Part shown: positions 50,708 through 63,239 of the stretch, piece after piece
Layout: each line of letters begins with the position of its first letter
How positions within the stretch are numbered: the stretch's first letter is position 1
Assembly: GCF_051020765.1 (NCBI RefSeq)
Contig: NC_134943.1
Coordinates: forward strand, 1,054,001-1,118,000
Source of the DNA: Lasioglossum baleicum
Taxonomy: Eukaryota > Arthropoda > Insecta > Hymenoptera > Halictidae
Length of the DNA: 64,000 bases
Direction of reading: 5' to 3'
Translations under genes and position numbers: made by a program
The notes under the pieces: generated by a model
Told to the model about the DNA's origin: nothing
Databases searched by the model: none
What the model saw: the letters and a program-made list of their open reading frames with translations, nothing else

Positions 50708-53700
50708 CTGAGTACATGAGGATTAAAGGTACGAATTCAATGTTTAAACCCAGACCAGTCCTTCAGTGAATGTAGATTGATTTAGTAAACGATGAGCCTT
50801 GCTCGATGGACCTGCTATTGCTGATCCAAATAAACAATAGCGACTGAATAAATCCATTAACGACTGACCTCTCAATTGTAATCTACTCGAAATATTTCCT
50901 TCCATCTTCATTTCTCCGGGTTTATTTTGCTCTCCCTCGGTTTTTCTCATTACTCTTGCACTTTTCACATTCGGGCAGTGGCCCTCCGCGAACTCGTCTT
51001 CGCATATTCTGTTATGACAAGTCGCTGCCAGTTGCTCCGCGAAGTCTCGGGTCCGCGTATCTCTCTCTCTCCGTCTCTCTTTCCCTGTATCTCTTTATCC
51101 CCTTCGGCCCTGTCCTCCCGCTGTCCTTTCTGTTACAATTTTGCCCGACAGAAAGCAGTTGAACGCCACGGCGGACTTTCGACTATTAATTCACGCGACG
51201 AGTTGAAATGTGTTGCTGCGTCGCATCCCCCGGGATCTCTCTCACCCCCCTCTCTCACCCTCTTACTCTTGCTCTCTTTTTCCCGGTTTGCTCCATCGCC
51301 ACCTTCCTGGCGCCTTTGTAATCCGGACACCGCTTAGCGCGAAAGGATTTTTGTGTTCGCAGAGTTACAACGGCCGACCCCGGTTCCGAGTTCTATTAAT
51401 AGCGGCCGTAATTACACCCGCGAACGCGATGACGTAGTATCGACAAGCCGGCATTGTTACTCGGTATTTATTATGCAATTAAACGGCGAACGTTAACTGG
51501 ATTTATAAGTGCGACGTGGCACGCTAGTGTAACGGAGTTATTACCCGCGCAGTTGTAATCGCGAGTATTGAATAATTGTGCCGTTTAATTTTCAGGTCAA
51601 ACCGTGTCGCGTTGCGCCGCCGCGCCGCGCCGTCGTCCCAAGCGGAATCAGAACTCTTCGCGGCGGAAAGATTGTTTCGCAGTGTTGGTTTCCCGACTGT
51701 CGAGACCGGAAAGCTTGTCACGGTGAACCATGAGTTACGACTTAACACCGCTGATCGAGAATCGCAAGGATCATTGGCATCGAACTCACTCGAACAACTA
51801 GTAACTGGAGGTTTCCCTCGATGCAGTGGAACAGCCACAAACTTGGGGTCTTGCCTTCCATACATCAAATGCAAACGAATGTCAGCGTTATTGAGCATTA
51901 GAATCTTAACACTTCGGCTTAGAACTTTGATCAAAGCCGTCTTTTGAAGTAGAGTAACTACAACCACTAAAAAACAGTATTCAACTATTTAAACCACATA
52001 GTTTTCTGAAAATTGAACCAGATCACTTGAGATTTTTTGGTATGCCAGAAAAATTAGTTCACTAATTACAGGTAATGCTTAGGCAAAGATGTCGAATAGG
52101 ATGTTACACAAATAATACTTTCATAGCTAGTAAAGACTTAAAAGAGGGGAACAAATTTATATTTAATCATCAAAATCTCCTAAGTTAAATGTTTTTATAT
52201 CAAACCGGTTACAATTTTGTTTTTCATATATCTAACAATTTTTGCGGATTTTGCAAAAACATAAATAAAAGTCTATATAAAAGATTGATTAAGAAAGATA
52301 TCATAATTTCAAGGTTAAAAAATTCTATAGTTAGGCTAAAATATCACGTTCTAATATGTATACATATGTACCTCTTCAATGTGTCTGACCATTGCGCGCT
52401 ATTTCTACTTGGAGTAGAAAAACCTAATACATATGATACAGCTACTAATATGCAACACCGCAATATTGTGACAACTAAATAACATAACTAATCGACAAGT
52501 CTGCCATGGGAAGAGTGTACAATTTTTTGGGGTAAGAGTTAAATAACAAAATTATTGAAAACTATTACTTTTCAAACGAAATTTAGCGTAATATTAATTT
52601 TCTATTAAGGAGTTCCATTCACACATCTGGACAAACCATTAAAACTGATTTTCTAAAAGTACAACAATATAAATTAATAATCAATATCATATTATGTGCA
52701 AGTATAAAGCAAGAGAGTGTGTAAATTTAATTTTAATTGACCTACAAATTATTTTAACGATTCAACTTTTGCAATTCCAGTTTATTATATTTCAGGATAT
52801 GAAAAAATGTCTCTTGAAGCGACAAGTTAATAAAAGCGAAAAAAAATTGGTGACTCTTTTTTGGTTCAAATTGACCCAATTTCAGCAGACTGTTCCGTGA
52901 AAATTTCATTTAAAATTTCTGGAAACGGTGTCGCGAATAAAGGCAAAGTTCATGGGAGTCACTTGAAACGGTATTTTCAGAAATGGTACCCAATATTTCA
53001 CGAAATCTGATGGACCAGATTGATTGAAATTCAACACAGAAGTTTCTTAAACATTATACTTGATTTCTTTTAAATTATGTAACTTCACAATGATATACAC
53101 ACATGGAATTTTACTTCGTTCATTCGGAGTATTGCAATATAATTTTTTATTTGATAACAGTAAAGAGATGAATTTATAATAAAAACGGTTAACAATTTTA
53201 CTGTTTTAGTTAACTAATATGACAGTCCAGTATCTTCTTAATGTTCAGGCACGATTGCCAGGTTTGCTATAAGCAGATGCGTCTAAAATTCGACAGGAAT
53301 AGTAGAATAATTTTCAGTAAGTTTTTTTCTGTCAATCCAAGAGAACTTGATTTACGAGTTTCAAGAAAATTAGGTTACTCGTCCTCGAGCGATATATTTC
53401 ATAAATATTGAATACTGAAATCTTGGCAAGCAAGAAACTTTACACCAGCTACCAGCATTATTTTCAATATACATACTATTCCCAACAGGCAAATTTTTGT
53501 AAAGAAGAATCTACACGAAAGCAAGTATTTCATAAATCTGTACAAACACATAGTGGATGATTTTCTAATAATAATGTTTCGAGAAAAATGGACAAGAAAC
53601 TTGAAGCCAAATGTACTAAGACAGGAAGAGTAGGAGACACTGAGCAAAGAGATTGGCTATCGACAGCTCGTCCTGTCTGAAGACACGGAGAAGAGAAGAG

Positions 53701-54035
53701 AAGAGGGCAACGATAAAACAAATGACAACGCCTCGTGCCATCGAGAGGCGAAATATCGTTCCAACGGTCTAGGCTGTTCAATATTTCCAGAAGTTTTGGC
53801 GACGAGAGCGCGGTAAGAATTTTGCGGGCTGTTCTCACGCCAAGCGACTACCGGCTACTGTGTGCATCAAATGAAGAACTTGGTTTACAAGCTACGAAAG
53901 ATAATTTACACCATACTCACTTCTAACAACAAGTAGGACAAATATTTCAATTTAAGGTACGTGCAATATTTTAGACAATTTTCATACGTTAACAAATATT
54001 ATGTTTTGTTAATTATGACCTGCGAGAATAATCGG

Positions 54036-54243
54036 TAGACTGCGGATCTTTATGCAATTATGACTTTCAAAAATTTTCAAAAAATGCTAGGATATAAAAT
54101 ATGACCTAATTTAGTACGATTTTAATTCATTTCAGATCTAAAAAAAAGGCTGCTGCTATCGAAAATAAGATTCTATTTTATTCCGCTTTCTCTCTTAACA
54201 TTCGTCTACAAAAATTGAAAACTGCATGAACATCCGCAATCTA
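54036..54243. mobile_element. MITE of the GACTGCGGATC family, both ends preserved
   Basis: The left end is TAGACTGCGGATCTTTATGC and the right end TGCATGAACATCCGCAATCTA, giving 208 bp. Inside, CAAAAATTTTCAAAA near the left and CAAAAATTGAAAA near the right extend the inverted similarity. This is the clearest complete copy in the window. Confidence 0.75.
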
Positions 54244-54828
54244 ATAATCAGATTTTAAACTTATGTTTACTTGGTTTTTCATTCTCAAAGAACAAATTTA
54301 ATTTTTTATGTTCACTTCATATTAATTTTTTATCATCACGTTAATTTGATATGAATGATCAGGGAACACACTGAGTTCAATTTGATCAAGTTTAATCAAA
54401 ATCAATTCTTTTTTATATATTCTTTAATCCGCTTTTTTGAGATCAATGTTAATATTATTATAGGGCTTTGATAGAAATAGTTAATGACATAAACAGACTG
54501 CTAAAAAAGTAGACTAATTCCGATGTCAAAATAAACCCAGTCCTGAATAAATTTTCAAATACATTACATTAATTACATATTAATTATACCAATAATAATC
54601 ATAATAATAATAATTTTATTATAATTGTATGTTAGTTTGAATGACGTATAATTATATTACAGCTGGCAATTCAATGTGTCTATTACTCTGAATCTATTAT
54701 TACATGTTTGATTACTTACATTCGTATAATTATTTTGTAATTAATGTGATTAATACAATTACATTTATATTATTAAACGATCAAACGAACTTACCCTGTA
54801 CGCGTAATATAATTACAAAACTATATTA

Positions 54829-54852
54829 ACACATACAATTAATTGTATGTGT
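54829..54852. repeat. 24-bp perfect palindrome
   Basis: The 24 bases starting ACACATACAATT are perfectly self-complementary. They sit in a 500-bp stretch of very AT-rich DNA (54500-55000) with many ATTACAT/TAATTACA motifs. Confidence 0.9.
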
Positions 54853-55301
54853 ACAGTGCAACTGTAATGTAATTATGCAAATGAATAGATAATTGAAATA
54901 TTTATCTTTTCTTTCATGTATGCACTACATTACGTAAAGTATATCGTAAAGTTAATTACAAAAGGTACGATGCAATGTGTATGTTATGTTTCGTTATTCG
55001 TGGACCCGTATCACTTTTGCAGCTAGACTACCTGAACTTTTTAACAAGCTGAGTTGCACTTCTAGTAATGCTAGTGAAATGTTGAAAAATTTTCCCGACA
55101 GGACACATCAGCGCGACATACACTGAAAAGTGTTAAAAAATGCCTGACGTTGGATTAAAAACGTCTCGAAACCTTTGTTTGAATGAATTTGTTTGGATTC
55201 GTTGCAAGATATAAAAGCTAGACATTAATTTCTTTTTTAAATAATTTGAGAAAATAATAGAAGAATACCCTCAATTTTATTCAAGCTTTTTACCGTTTCA
55301 C

Positions 55302-55333
55302 ATTTGTCATAAATGCATAAAATCCGCGGTCTA
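55302..55333. mobile_element. Solo right end of the GACTGCGGATC MITE family
   Basis: GTCATAAATGCATAAAATCC followed by GCGGTCTA is the family terminus. The partner was not found. Confidence 0.5.
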
Positions 55334-57288
55334 GTTATTGTGGTATTGTATTCAGATGTCTGAATACAAAGGATCTAGAATATGCACGTACTTGTGAAAT
55401 TATTTTATTAACGATGGAATTAGTTCAAGAAAAATGTCATCAAATAATATCCACTTCCCTGTGACGTAATTGTTTTACTGTAAAAAAAAACTGTGGCGAA
55501 ATACGAGCTCGGCAGAAAAAATTGAAAGGCTTCTTCCATGCTATTACATTACGTTCGCTATTGAATGAAGTGTTCCACTACTCAAATACATATACTTGAC
55601 TACATACGGTTCTCCTAAATTTTTCATGTACTTTCATCGCAACCGGCTGAATACCTGCAGTTACAATTACGGTTGCGCTTATTGCAAATCTAGACTTATC
55701 GCCTCGCCAAATTTTATTAAAACTGATGAGAGCCGGAGCGGTTTCTCTTGTTAGTGGCTTTAAAATGGACCGGTTCGTTACTCTCGCGCAATTAACGAAT
55801 CCAAACCTCAGTCGAACCGATGTTTAAATTTCTCGGTGATTTGGTTCGACGTAGTAAATTCTTCAAACTCGGGAAAGGCTACTATTGCTATTGTCTTTGC
55901 GAACGTTGAAATGCCAGCTACAAAAATATGATTTCAAAAGTAGAAAATAAAAAAGGTTGTTTCTGATTTAAACAACTTGCGTATCTATTTGTAATGCTCG
56001 AAGCCATGAATTATAATAGATGCAAGCAATGCTCCACAAACTGCATTCTTTTGTATAAATTTTAATCAAGAAGAATTAATTACATAAAACATCTGGATAA
56101 ATCTATGGATTTATTTTGCTGTTGGTTTTACTGTCTTGTTCATGCAATAATTATAACCAGAGTTATTTTACTGCTCTCTTTATATAATAGTTACGACCAT
56201 ATTCTCCCGATTAAAATCCATCATTCAATCCACATTGATTGCTGTTACAAAAAATGCGACCACGCTAAAATGAACCATTAATAAAGGGAATCCATTTAAA
56301 TATTTCTTTGACACGAGGTGAAACTAAATGTTCATTTCCGGTGAAATCCACTGGAACAGTGTACAAGAATTAATGAAAAAATATCGAAAGAGAAAATGTT
56401 TTTCCAAAAAGAAAAGCTAAATGTCAAATGTCCGTTTTAAATAAAATTGACAGGAACAGGAGGATCAATTCCAGGCCGCATTTGATATCGTTGTAAATAA
56501 AGAAGCAGACGGTCTCGGCTATAAAAATTGTATTTCATATTTCCAATTTGTTTTCTCAAGAGAGGTCCGCGCCTGTCTTTCAGCTAGCAGTGCGCATTTT
56601 GGCACAGCCTATATGTATAACGCGCGTTTCACCTTTTATATACCAACCAGTTGTCAAAGTGTGACAGAATATGTGACAGCAGGATTGCATTTCGCAGGCC
56701 GTCTCGTGGAAAGCGGAGAAACAGGAAGAAAGAGAACGTTCCGTCGCGGTGTGTGAACAGAATACACGTACGCTTGCATACGGTATACATGCATACGTTG
56801 TTTCGTGACGTCAAGCAAAGCGCATGAACGCTTTTTTCCCCCTTTCGTTATGGGAACCACGGAATTTCAGTATATTTTTCCTATCGCAAATATTCTATGT
56901 AAACATTGGTCTCGCTTTGGTTTCGTCAACTCGTAACTTCCCATCTGTGTGCTCGTTTGTGGATTCTGTATACGTAACCTGACCGAGATCTGCCGATGCG
57001 ATTGTTAAACATTTCTATAATATACGTCCAATGTAAAATCTGTGTGCTGTATGTATGATATGCTGCACGCGTTCTTACGCATTCGTGTTTTCACCCGCGT
57101 TAATTTTGTCGCATCCGCTGAATCAAGTCTATTTTCAACTATTGACACGCTGCTGGGCTGGACGATAATGCGAACTTTGCTTTTAATAATTTCCTATACA
57201 CGTGACACGATCTGTCACACGATCTGTTATCAATTTTTATTGCCAGACATCATTTCGTTGGCTGTAAAAGCTAACAGCGCTCGTCATT

Positions 57289-58040
57289 TTGGCTAATTTT
57301 ATGCATTTACCTTATGCTAATGTTTCCGCTTACAATAATCGAAAATTATCCCAATGCCAGAGTGAGTTAATCATCTCTACTTCCAAGAATACATTTTCAA
57401 AGAATATCGATGAAAGTACAAAAAAAATTTATATTACAATCTTTAAAAAAACAATCAGTTCAAAACGAATTATTAACTGAGATTAAATTGAAAATTAATA
57501 TAAACTATATGATAATTATTAATAACATTAATGTTGAAAACGGATTGGTTAATGGAGCACACACATGCGGGATATTAAAATTTATTACTTTTCAAGAAAA
57601 TACTAAAATTCCGTCTATATTGTGGTTAGATTTTCAATTGGCCACAGAGTAGGAGAGAAAGTAAGAACTCGTTATCGTGATTATATGAAAAATGCAAATA
57701 TCCATCAAAATTTAACACCAATAATAAAAATATCGAATCAAGTAAATATGTCGAGAGAGGAAAAATATCAAATCGCACGTAGTCAATTTCCAGTGGTTCC
57801 TGCTGAAGCGATTACGATTCATAAAAGTCAGGGAGAAACATACGAAAAAGTATGTTCGAATTCTAATACATCGGAAAAATGAACTTTACAAATGTTGTAC
57901 ATATGTAGAACTGAGCAGAGTTTCAAAATTGAGCAGTTTATATATTTTGGGACAATTTAAATTAACAGTATCGAAGAAAACCAAGATCAATACTGCAAAC
58001 CCGGATAATGAGGAGTTGTGTCGTTTGCGAAAAACTAATT
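57289..58040 (+). pseudogene. Decayed Helitron (PIF1-like) helicase, C-terminal part
   Basis: Three reading frames in succession show the end of a Helitron Rep/helicase. 57289-57480 has HLPYANVSAYNNRKL. 57410-57652 has NVENGLVNGAHTCGILKFI and IPSILWLDF. 57622-57882 has GEKVR and FPVVPAEAITIHKSQGETYE, the conserved late PIF1 helicase motif. Past 57882 a further frame reads YVELSRVSKLSSLYILGQF, the family's closing motif. At least two or three frameshifts separate these pieces, so it is non-functional. The Rep domain and early helicase motifs are absent. A Helitron 3' end (hairpin plus CTRR) was not convincingly located; a CTAG at about 58367-58370, after a GC-rich stretch, is one possibility. 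Confidence 0.85.
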
Positions 58041-58452
58041 AAGACAATTTATTTTGCAACATTAGTATGCTATAACAAGGAACCAAGCGAGCAACGAGCC
58101 TACGATGTTGGTTTGATGCGACGCCATATAGCAAACATTTTGATAAGTAGAAAACTATTGAATTTCCCTGAAAACGTATAATCTTATTAAAACGTACTAA
58201 AAATAATGATAATAATATACTGCAACTAACGAATCGGGAAGTTCTTTGTGTGGCTCTTGGAGAGTCACACACGAAATAAAAAACATTAATAGCTGCAGGC
58301 CCTACTAGCCCTGCGTACCACTAACACTCTCGCAAGAGCAGTCCTACCCGCGAGCAACAATAACCCTCTAGTTCTTATTTTTATGAACCTTTTACTTTAC
58401 ATGAAGATATTTCTGACAGTTTTCTGATTCAAATGAGACCCCAAACATGGCA

Positions 58453-58614
58453 TAACTCGATATCCGAACCTCGATTAATTAAATCTTGTGATTTCTACTG
58501 ATTTGTACAATAGATACGGTTCGCTTTAGATCGAACTGTTTACACGTAAACATATGTATATTCGGATACTAAAGAATTCAGGTATCACCAGTTCGGATAA
58601 CGGAGGTTCTACTG
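58453..58614. mobile_element. pogo/Tigger-like MITE
   Basis: The left part reads ACTCGATATCCGAACCTCGA. The right part reads AGTTCGGATAACGGAGGTTC and ends CTACTG before TA. The right end matches CAGTAGAACCTCCGTTATCC on the opposite strand, a pogo/Tigger-type terminus by family knowledge. Confidence 0.55.
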
Positions 58615-59582
58615 TATCATGATCGAAATTGTGTCGTATTTGGGGTCGTTGCAAGCAGAAAAATGTGACAAACACGTTGGTAAAAAATTGCATAAGCAGC
58701 TAATTAGAAAATAAATTTCTTTTTGTTTACTCACTATTTGCCAGCGGTAGAAGATGAAAATTTTTCGCATAGATCGAGGCATTACCGAATTAGGTTTTGA
58801 TGTTGGCGATCACATCTTAGCGGAACGATTCAGAGAATCTCGCAGCGGTTTCCACACAAACGCGAGCCTATTCTACGTATATCCCCGTACAGATCACTTC
58901 TTTATTCAGTCTTTCAGCTTGCATTCCGATCGGCCTAGGAAAGATGATTTCCTCGGCTCAAAGAGTAGCAACGTGGCAGGAGGGGTACGGGGCTGGAAGG
59001 AGGTCGTATCCTTCCTCCACCGAGAAGAAAATGGCCGGAGACGGCCATAAACGGGACACTATACATATATTTTGATACAAGTCGCCGGACTTGTACTACG
59101 AACTGTGAAAGGGACACGGGGTAAGTTATGCTCGTAGCATTGGCAAAAGATATCTATCGGGGATAATAAAAATAGTATACTTTCCGTATCTAAGGGGATC
59201 TTGATAAAGAATGCTCGCAACTTGTCCGACAGTGGAACGTATTTTTCTCCCCTTTCTCTGCGGGTCTCGGTCCTTTTGTATTCCCGTTTCCGTTCCACCA
59301 TGGAAAACGCTACCGCGGCACATATTCCGCCCGCACTTTGATAAGTCACTGTCGCTAGATTGGAAGACGGTGTATATTTCAGCTGGAAGTGGGAGATTTG
59401 CTTTCGATCCGTGGCTGTGATGGCCGACGATTTATTTAAAACACCGTGTTAGGACACCGTGAGCATTGTACGTCTGAAAGCTTTCTCTCGCCTTTCGCGT
59501 ATCCCTCGTCCGACTCGCACTTTTTGACATCACCCCTGTTATCTATCGTATGTATTGTGCTATCCATAGCGTTCAGTTTGAC

Positions 59583-59600
59583 GACTGTGGATTTTATGCG
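59583..59600. mobile_element. Left end of a GACTGCGGATC-family MITE
   Basis: GACTGTGGATTTTATGC matches the family's left terminus and runs straight into the GGTAAATC tandem repeat. The repeat has probably expanded from the element's subterminal sequence. Confidence 0.45.
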
Positions 59601-59631
59601 GTAAATCGGTAAATCGGTAAATCGGTAAATC
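59600..59631. repeat. Four exact tandem copies of GGTAAATC
   Basis: The 8-bp unit is repeated four times without error, indicating recent slippage. Confidence 0.95.
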
Positions 59632-60399
59632 GAATGTGAAACATTAAAAACATTCTAAAGAAATGTTCTTCTATTGTTTTCTCAAATTATTTTAAAAAGA
59701 AATGAGAATGAGGCATCTGAAAAATCGAGTTTATTCAAACCATGGATGAAAAGCAAAAATAAGAAAGCCTATTATTGCATTGATACTGCAAATGATTTAT
59801 ATTTAAATCAATAACATTCAACAGCATTCACAACTACGGATTTAAACGACATGTACTGAAAAGAATTATGTAAATGATATTATAGGAATTATTTTATAAG
59901 TTTCATAAGATTTAAACGACATATTAGAATGAAAAGAATGAAGTAACTGACAATACATCAGTTTTTTGATAAGTTTCTCATCTTGAATGCAACAGATAAA
60001 AGTGACATAAGTTGAATAACTGAGCCTGACAGCATTCGTTACAATGTCAGGTTGAATGAAACGATACAGATAACATACACATTGGTTTGCGCCTACAATC
60101 GAATATTAAAAACCTGTTGGCACAATAACGTTAATTGGCTTAACGATGTTAAATCACGTCCACCGTGAAACAATTACTGAGGAAACGGCGATAAAACGCA
60201 TTGTCAACCTCGATTTTTAATTGATCTACGCGGTTCATCGAAGTTGGAACGTTACAAATCACGTTCAATTAAAGCGATTCAACGCGGAGCCTACGAGCAA
60301 CGAGCTGAAACACTTCCATAAATGACGGAATAATTTTCAAGCATCATTTCGTGGTTAACTGAATCCGAAATCGCGTGGTATTGAATTAAAGATGAACTA

Positions 60400-61030
60400 C
60401 TAGGTTGGTGGAAAAATAATTGCGGTTTCGGTTCTTGAATTTTAGACCTATCTGTGCCATATTTGTCTATTTCAGCCAAACGTCGAACAACTGTTGTACG
60501 ATCAAGTTTTAGTTCCTTTGTTTATCAGGCATGATAAAAATAAGTTGGAGAGACCGGAGCTAAAAGTTCCCGGGGTAAGTCATTATTTATAAAATAGGAG
60601 AAGAACGCGCGTTTCGTTTTCACTTTCATAGTGGCTATTGAATTGAATGCAATATACATATGCCAAAGTAATTTCATACAGAAAATAATGTTTGAGTTAT
60701 TATATTGTTTTGATGTTCTGTTAACCATTGCATATTCTTGTTAACCTAAATAAATTAATTAGCTATTGAATAAATTATTTACATAATAGTGTTGTATTTC
60801 ATTAAAAAATAAACTATTTCGTTAAACTGTCAATTATTATCAAATTTTATTCTTTAGTAACAACTTGCCTTACAACAGGCTAAAAAGTTCCGCTTCGACC
60901 ACAATGACAAATACATGAAAAAACATTTAAAAAAACCTATTACAATATAAAATATAAGAATAAGAGATAAGAATAATGAGAATATCTATACTATTTCTTT
61001 AAAACCGCAATTATTTTTGCACCAACCTAA
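60400..61030 (-). mobile_element. Internally deleted mariner element
   Basis: Both ends carry the mariner terminus (TTAGGTTGGTGCAAAAATAA on the minus strand, one mismatch at the other side, continuing TTGCGGTTT), and TA flanks are present at 60398-60399 and 61031-61032. The ends match the irritans/cecropia type by family knowledge. On the minus strand near 60513-60440 the peptide ELKLDRTTVVRRLAEIDK resembles the second helix-turn-helix of a mariner transposase. It runs almost directly into the terminal repeat, so the whole catalytic domain is missing. At 631 bp versus the usual ~1.3 kb, it is a non-autonomous deletion derivative. Confidence 0.88.
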
Positions 61031-63157
61031 TACGTCTCCGTGAGAGACGGGAGCCAGCGAATTTCCTGCCTTTTCAGTGGGGAAAAAGCAGGGCCGAGAA
61101 ACGTTCGAGAAAATGGATTTTTCCAAAATTTCTATCAACTTCTTCCCGTTTTCGTTGGAAATTTCGGCAAATAGTGTCGTCGCATCGTTTCGCTTTCGAC
61201 AAAAGCGTTGAACGGGAGATTTCAAACGAATTTTATTCCTTCGTCGATTTATCGATGTGGCATTTGGTTTATCGACGAAAACTACCGAAAAGTTTTCAAC
61301 GCCGTCACACAGGGTGGAAGCTTGACGTTTCACAGAGAAATTTATGCCGTCAGGATATTGAAATTCTCCGTTCGATCGAACCGTTTCATTTCGTCTCGCA
61401 TCCCGATCGATTGAAAATTAACCCTCGCGTAAGAGTTTCGTCGGAATTCGAGCGTAAAGTTGAATATCGAATTGTGGTCGCTGGTAAAAGGCCCCGAACG
61501 CTTGTTCTTCGAAACTTCAATTTTGCGATCGATCTATTGTTGTTCGACCCTTCGCAACTACATAATTACATCCCCCGGATTGCATTTATGTATATCAGTC
61601 ATTTTTCGATAAAGGAGCATTTGGATGCTATGAAAAATTCTGAAAATGCATTTACATTGATTGATCGTTTTTAAATAAATACTAACCAAAGGAGACTGTA
61701 ATTAATAATTTTAAACAACTGTATAAATCCAGCTTGAAGATTCTTTCTATTATATTGATTGATGTAACCACCGTTCTAGTTTTTTGACATTTTACTGGCA
61801 ATGCACGCTTCGAAGAACTTTTAAAAATGAATCTACTCTTTTATTTTGTGCAGTTAATTGATTTGGCAAGTGGCTCATTCGTATGTCAATAAAAAAACAT
61901 TTATGAAACCCTAAAAGAACAAGAAAATATTTCAGAGAACGAATTTTATATTTTAGGTATGAAAATTTACATTTCGTATACATGTAAATACTCTAATTAT
62001 ACTGTATATCTTTAATCTACACAGTGACGTATTGTTTGGTTGTCTGCAACGTTGCATACTAATTAATCTGAAAATTCAGAAGTTTAATGGAATCTGTTAC
62101 TTTCTATTATAACAGTAAGATGTATAATATATGTATTACTCCTGCGACATTTGAGGATTTTTATAGTGTACATAATTATTGATATTCAATGCGTTAGAAT
62201 ATTTGCGGCTTAATTGTTGTCATTATGAAGCGTAATTAAATTATTAATTACATAGATCTAATTATGATGCGAATGGCAGAGGATGGCAAATCATTATACG
62301 ACAAATCAGTATCAAAAATTGATACGCATCAGAAAATTAATGAACATATTACCGTTAAACTGAACTATTACGACGAGAATTAGTTCAAATCGTTTCAATA
62401 CAATTGTTACGATCGTTATAGCAGGAAATGCTAGTATGGTTTAAAATGTTACTTTGCAGCATTCTATTTGAGAAATTATTAATTGCATTGTCCTATTGAG
62501 AACTATTTCAAAACACACTAGAAGCAACAAGTTATGAAAAAAAAAACAACAAATTATGTAAATGTTGGAGAATCTATCGTAGTATTTCCTGGAAAACTTT
62601 TCTCATAAGAGTTTACACAAGAGTCCACAATTTCATTATGACTATGTAGATATTGACTATGGATCTTTAAACACATGTATGATGTTCGTAAATGTATATG
62701 TATATTACAAGAAGAAGTTTGAATAAAATGTTTATTCAACAAAATTTTGTATTCTACTTTTGCATTCCAGCTGTCATAAAATAATCTATAAAATTTTAAA
62801 TACCACTTTAAGATGAACGTTTATGTTTGTTGCTCCTATCGCAAAATTCACCATCCATCTTTAATTTAAGGCCTTATACATCTAAAAAAATTCTTGCTGG
62901 AAACATTATAAAATTTCTCGTCTCGAAGTATCCCTTCAAAATCGAGTCAACTTTGTCTGGGGTGACAGTCAGGTTTCATTGACTTTTAAATATGCTCTCG
63001 TGTTTCCTTTTCAACCTAAGTACACCTATGATAAACTACTATCCTGCACTTATAATTGAATCCCCTTAAATGTCCCAAAATTCCAACGAGAATACATTCT
63101 ATACTTGATTCGCAAATGTCTCTTAAAATCGTACGATGTCGCTTACAGTACGGACAG
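61031..63157. other. Intergenic DNA, no gene supported
   Basis: A 166-codon frame at 61174-61674 is the longest open stretch. It has no recognisable domain and its composition resembles its surroundings. The rest is AT-rich, with no repeats whose ends I could define. Confidence 0.45.
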
Positions 63158-63239
63158 TGACGTCACTAGTCACCCCGTCTACATATGTATAGGTAGATTG
63201 GTGGGACAGTTCTGGTGACGTTTCTCCTCCGTGACGTCA
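63158..63239 (+). promoter_or_regulatory. Pair of full CRE palindromes upstream of a GC-rich island
   Basis: TGACGTCA occurs at 63158-63165 and again at 63232-63239, with a GTGACGTTT half-site between them (about 63215). The CRE octamer is bound by CREB/ATF-type bZIP factors (established knowledge). The GC-rich stretch to about 63480 follows directly and could be a promoter and 5' UTR. Strand and start site are inferred only from the candidate exon downstream. Confidence 0.45.

Larger units (their letters stand above)
23736..57288. other. Long gene-poor region with many MITEs
   Basis: About 33.5 kb in which no open frame shows a recognisable domain. The 5' exon and promoter of the minus-strand LRR gene must lie somewhere upstream of 23736, here or beyond the window. 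GC-rich islands near 38260-39100, 43600-44330, 46000-46370, 47240-47520 and 50930-51500 contain overlapping frames on both strands, as expected from base composition; they are candidate regulatory DNA or non-coding exons. Individual repeats are listed separately. Confidence 0.5.
58041..60399. other. Intergenic DNA between Helitron and mariner remnants
   Basis: This stretch contains a pogo/Tigger-like remnant (58453-58614), a GC-richer island (about 58750-59480) with overlapping frames on both strands but no recognisable domain, and an 8-bp tandem repeat at 59600. No gene is supported. Confidence 0.45.

Noticed and set aside
61174..61674. 166-codon plus-strand frame
   Set aside because: No family resemblance, overlapped by a 115-codon frame on the other strand, and no splice or promoter context.
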